Positions 62,342 to 64,000 of a stretch of DNA of 64,000 nucleotides are shown here, in pieces. Source of the DNA: Bacteroidales bacterium. GTDB lineage: Bacteria; Bacteroidota; Bacteroidia; Bacteroidales; F082. The position numbers were made by a program, and so were the translations under genes. The stretch is from NCBI GenBank assembly GCA_017439405.1, contig JAFSJF010000012.1, forward strand, positions 1 to 64,000, in the 5' to 3' direction. Position 1 is the first letter of the stretch; each line of letters begins with the position of its first letter. The notes below the pieces were generated by a model. That model was not told the DNA's origin, did no database searches, and was given only the letters and a program-made list of their open reading frames with translations.

Positions 62342-64000
62342 TCAGCAACCCGATGTAGCCTTTTCCAGCCGCTTCATGATTGAGAAGATGAACACGGCGG
62401 AGAGCAGGCACAGCACCACGAGCACACCCCAGACCATCCACAGCGGCATTCCCGTGCCCCAAATGCGGGCGATGACGCTGGTGAGGTAGTTGCCAATGGC
62501 GGTCACGCAGAACCACAGGCCCATCATCATGCCCTTGTACTTGGGCGGCGCCACCTTCGTGACGAACGAGATTCCGATGGGACTCAGCAACAACTCGGCG
62601 AAAGTCAAGACGAAATAGGTGCTAATCAGCCAATTGGGCGAAACCAAAGTGCTGCTCACGCCACCTTGTGCCTTCAGTTCGGCGGGACTGGCCAAGGGGA
62701 ACGAACAAACGACCAAAATGAGGAAACCGAGGGCGGCCACAATCATGCCCATGCCAATCTTGCGCGGCGAGGAAGGCTCCTTGCCTTTCTTCGCCAAAGC
62801 GCCAAAGACCGCCATCGAAACTGGCGTCAACGCGACCACGAAGAACGGGTTGAACTGCTGGAACTGTTGCGGCAGGATGTTGATCGGGTCGGGCATGGTC
62901 TTATAGATGACCCACGCCATAATCCACAGGAAACACGTCACGCCGCATAAAATGCCACGGTTCAATGGTTTGGTGGCCTGAGCAGCGCCGAATATCGTAT
63001 AAATCGAGATAGCCACCAGCGTCAACGACCAAATATTGAAGCCGAATCGGGTGAAACCGCTAACGGTGCTTTGTGTGTAGTCGCGGGCAAAGTAGGTCAG
63101 GCAGAGGCCCGCCTGCTGGAACGACATCCAGAAGAAGATGACCACGGCGAAGACCATCACCAAGGCGGTGATGCGCTCGCGGGTCTGTTCCTTCGAAAGT
63201 TCCTCGACGTGGACCGTGGTGTGTTCCATCGTCTTGGCCTGCTTTGCGTTGACATCGGCGTGTTGGAACCACTTGCGGCAGCTCAGGTAAATCGCCATGG
63301 AGAGAATCAGCGAGAGGCATGCCACACCAAAACCATAGTTGTAAGCCCCCGACAAAGCATCAATGTAGTTGTTGGCAAAGCCAGCCAAGTCGTTGACATT
63401 ACCACCTTGCTGCACGGCAAGAGCCTCGAAGGTTGCTTGTGCTTCAGGCGTAATGGTTTTATCCAGATATTGGTGCGCCAACGAAGGGATTTGCGGCACA
63501 TAGCTGAAGCCCGCCTTGCCAAGGAACAAGTCCGTGACCTTGGTGGCCGTGATGGGCGCAAACATCGAGCCGATGTTGATGGCCATGTAGAACAGGCTGA
63601 AGCCGTTGTCGCGGAAGGCGCTGTATTTGGCCTCATCATAGAGGTTGCCGACCATCACCTGCAGGTTGCCTTTGAACAAGCCTGTGCCGATGGCAATCAG
63701 CGCCAAAGCGGAGAACATGGTGACTTTGGCCGTTTCGGTGGCCATAGGCACTGCCAACAGCAGGTAACCGAGAAACATCACCACGATGCCGGTTTTCACC
63801 ATCTTGCCGTAGCCGAAGCGGTCGGCCAGCATACCGCCGATGAGCGGCATGAAATAGACGCATCCGAGGAAGATGCCGTAGATGTTGCCCGCCTGCGCCT
63901 CGTTGAAGCCGAACTTGGCCTGCAGGAAGAGCACGAAAATCGCCAACATGGTGTAGTAGCCGAAGCGTTCGCCCGTGTTGGCCAATGCGAGGGCGTAAAG
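62342..64000 (-). CDS. POT/PTR2-family peptide transporter, partial (5' end beyond window)
   Basis: A proton-dependent oligopeptide transporter with about 12-14 membrane segments. The frame is open to the window edge and reads LYALALANTGERFGYYTMLA, so the start is outside. The TTG at 63985 is inside the conserved E-x-x-E-R-F-x-Y-Y-type motif (ANTGERFGYY) and is not the start. Family features are GCVYFMPLIGGMLADRFGYG, GTGLFKGNLQVMVGNLY and FSLFYMAINIGSMFAP. It imports di- and tripeptides, which the cytoplasmic dipeptidase 58193-59569 could split. It ends at a terminator before queF. Confidence 0.93.
   Translation of the reverse strand, partial: LYALALANTGERFGYYTMLAIFVLFLQAKFGFNEAQAGNIYGIFLGCVYFMPLIGGMLADRFGYGKMVKTGIVVMFLGYLLLAVPMATETAKVTMFSALALIAIGTGLFKGNLQVMVGNLYDEAKYSAFRDNGFSLFYMAINIGSMFAPITATKVTDLFLGKAGFSYVPQIPSLAHQYLDKTITPEAQATFEALAVQQGGNVNDLAGFANNYIDALSGAYNYGFGVACLSLILSMAIYLSCRKWFQHADVNAKQAKTMEHTTVHVEELSKEQTRERITALVMVFAVVIFFWMSFQQAGLCLTYFARDYTQSTVSGFTRFGFNIWSLTLVAISIYTIFGAAQATKPLNRGILCGVTCFLWIMAWVIYKTMPDPINILPQQFQQFNPFFVVALTPVSMAVFGALAKKGKEPSSPRKIGMGMIVAALGFLILVVCSFPLASPAELKAQGGVSSTLVSPNWLISTYFVLTFAELLLSPIGISFVTKVAPPKYKGMMMGLWFCVTAIGNYLTSVIARIWGTGMPLWMVWGVLVVLCLLSAVFIFSIMKRLEKATSGC

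Noticed and set aside
63985..64000. TTG at 63985 as the start of the POT transporter
   Set aside because: The codon lies inside a conserved family motif and the frame continues to the window edge, so the true start is outside.

Overview
The window reads as a chromosome segment of a Bacteroidales bacterium, probably a gut or rumen species. I base this on three things. Many genes are preceded by the Bacteroidetes-type promoter (a TTTG-like -33 element and a TAnnTTTG -7 box; for example 1987-2026, 3987-4024, 28566-28574, 58081-58090). Shine-Dalgarno sequences are rare. The gene content is also typical: a DUF5606 protein, PyrD/PyrK, a Nif3 plus C4-zinc-ribbon pair, LpxK, LpxH, a PagL-like protein, PCMD and FISUMP proteins, and a GH20 hexosaminidase. 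I do not assign a genus. No rRNA, tRNA or CRISPR array was seen.

Layout. 1-8010 is an accessory, mostly leftward region: a partial IS5 transposase, a frameshifted conserved gene, two PD-(D/E)XK (PDDEXK_4-like) proteins, small unknown genes and an AAA+ ATPase. Several units carry their own promoter and a similar terminator hairpin. 8107-10340 is housekeeping (pyrD, pyrK, DUF5606). 10459-12450 is a small operon of a TerB-like protein, an M48-like protease and two zinc-ribbon/unknown proteins.

12501-24533 is an AT-richer, strongly accessory island. It contains a membrane or exported unknown protein, a caspase/CHAT-like plus TIR protein, a tandem-TIR protein, an AlbA_2 regulator, and a tandemly duplicated YhcG / DUF3791 / DUF3990 (ADP-ribosyltransferase-like) / small-protein module. 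It ends in a three-gene RyR operon whose last protein looks like a CASTOR/POLLUX-type channel with an RCK region and a C-terminal RyR-like domain. NAD+-consuming domains (TIR x3, DUF3990 x2) beside predicted nucleotide-ligand sensors (RyR x2) make this the best candidate for an undescribed defence or signalling system.

24539-28444 (leftward) holds a PCMD protein followed by an SDR, an old-yellow-enzyme reductase and a 5-alpha-reductase-like membrane protein, resembling a steroid/bile-acid 5-alpha-reduction cluster. 28594-48902 is largely core and envelope: GT4, zinc metallopeptidase, AAA_14/DUF4143 ATPase, GH20, AMP-ligase/ACP/acyltransferase operon, MazG, PagL-like, DUF2807, FadL-like porin, zinc ribbon/Nif3, LpxK, purine nucleoside phosphorylase and LpxH.

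48903-58000 is a second accessory zone. It has two ATPases with PD-(D/E)XK-like tails, one inserted next to lpxH together with hairpin repeats and a duplicate of the lpxH 3' end. It also has three paralogous small HTH genes, each with a conserved leader of about 200 bp, two toxin-antitoxin-like pairs (one antitoxin only 52 aa), a third YhcG and a FISUMP lipoprotein. 58193-64000 returns to metabolism: an M20 dipeptidase, a full preQ1/queuosine gene set (queF, queC, queD, queE) spaced by palindromic MITE-like elements, and the 3' part of a POT peptide transporter.
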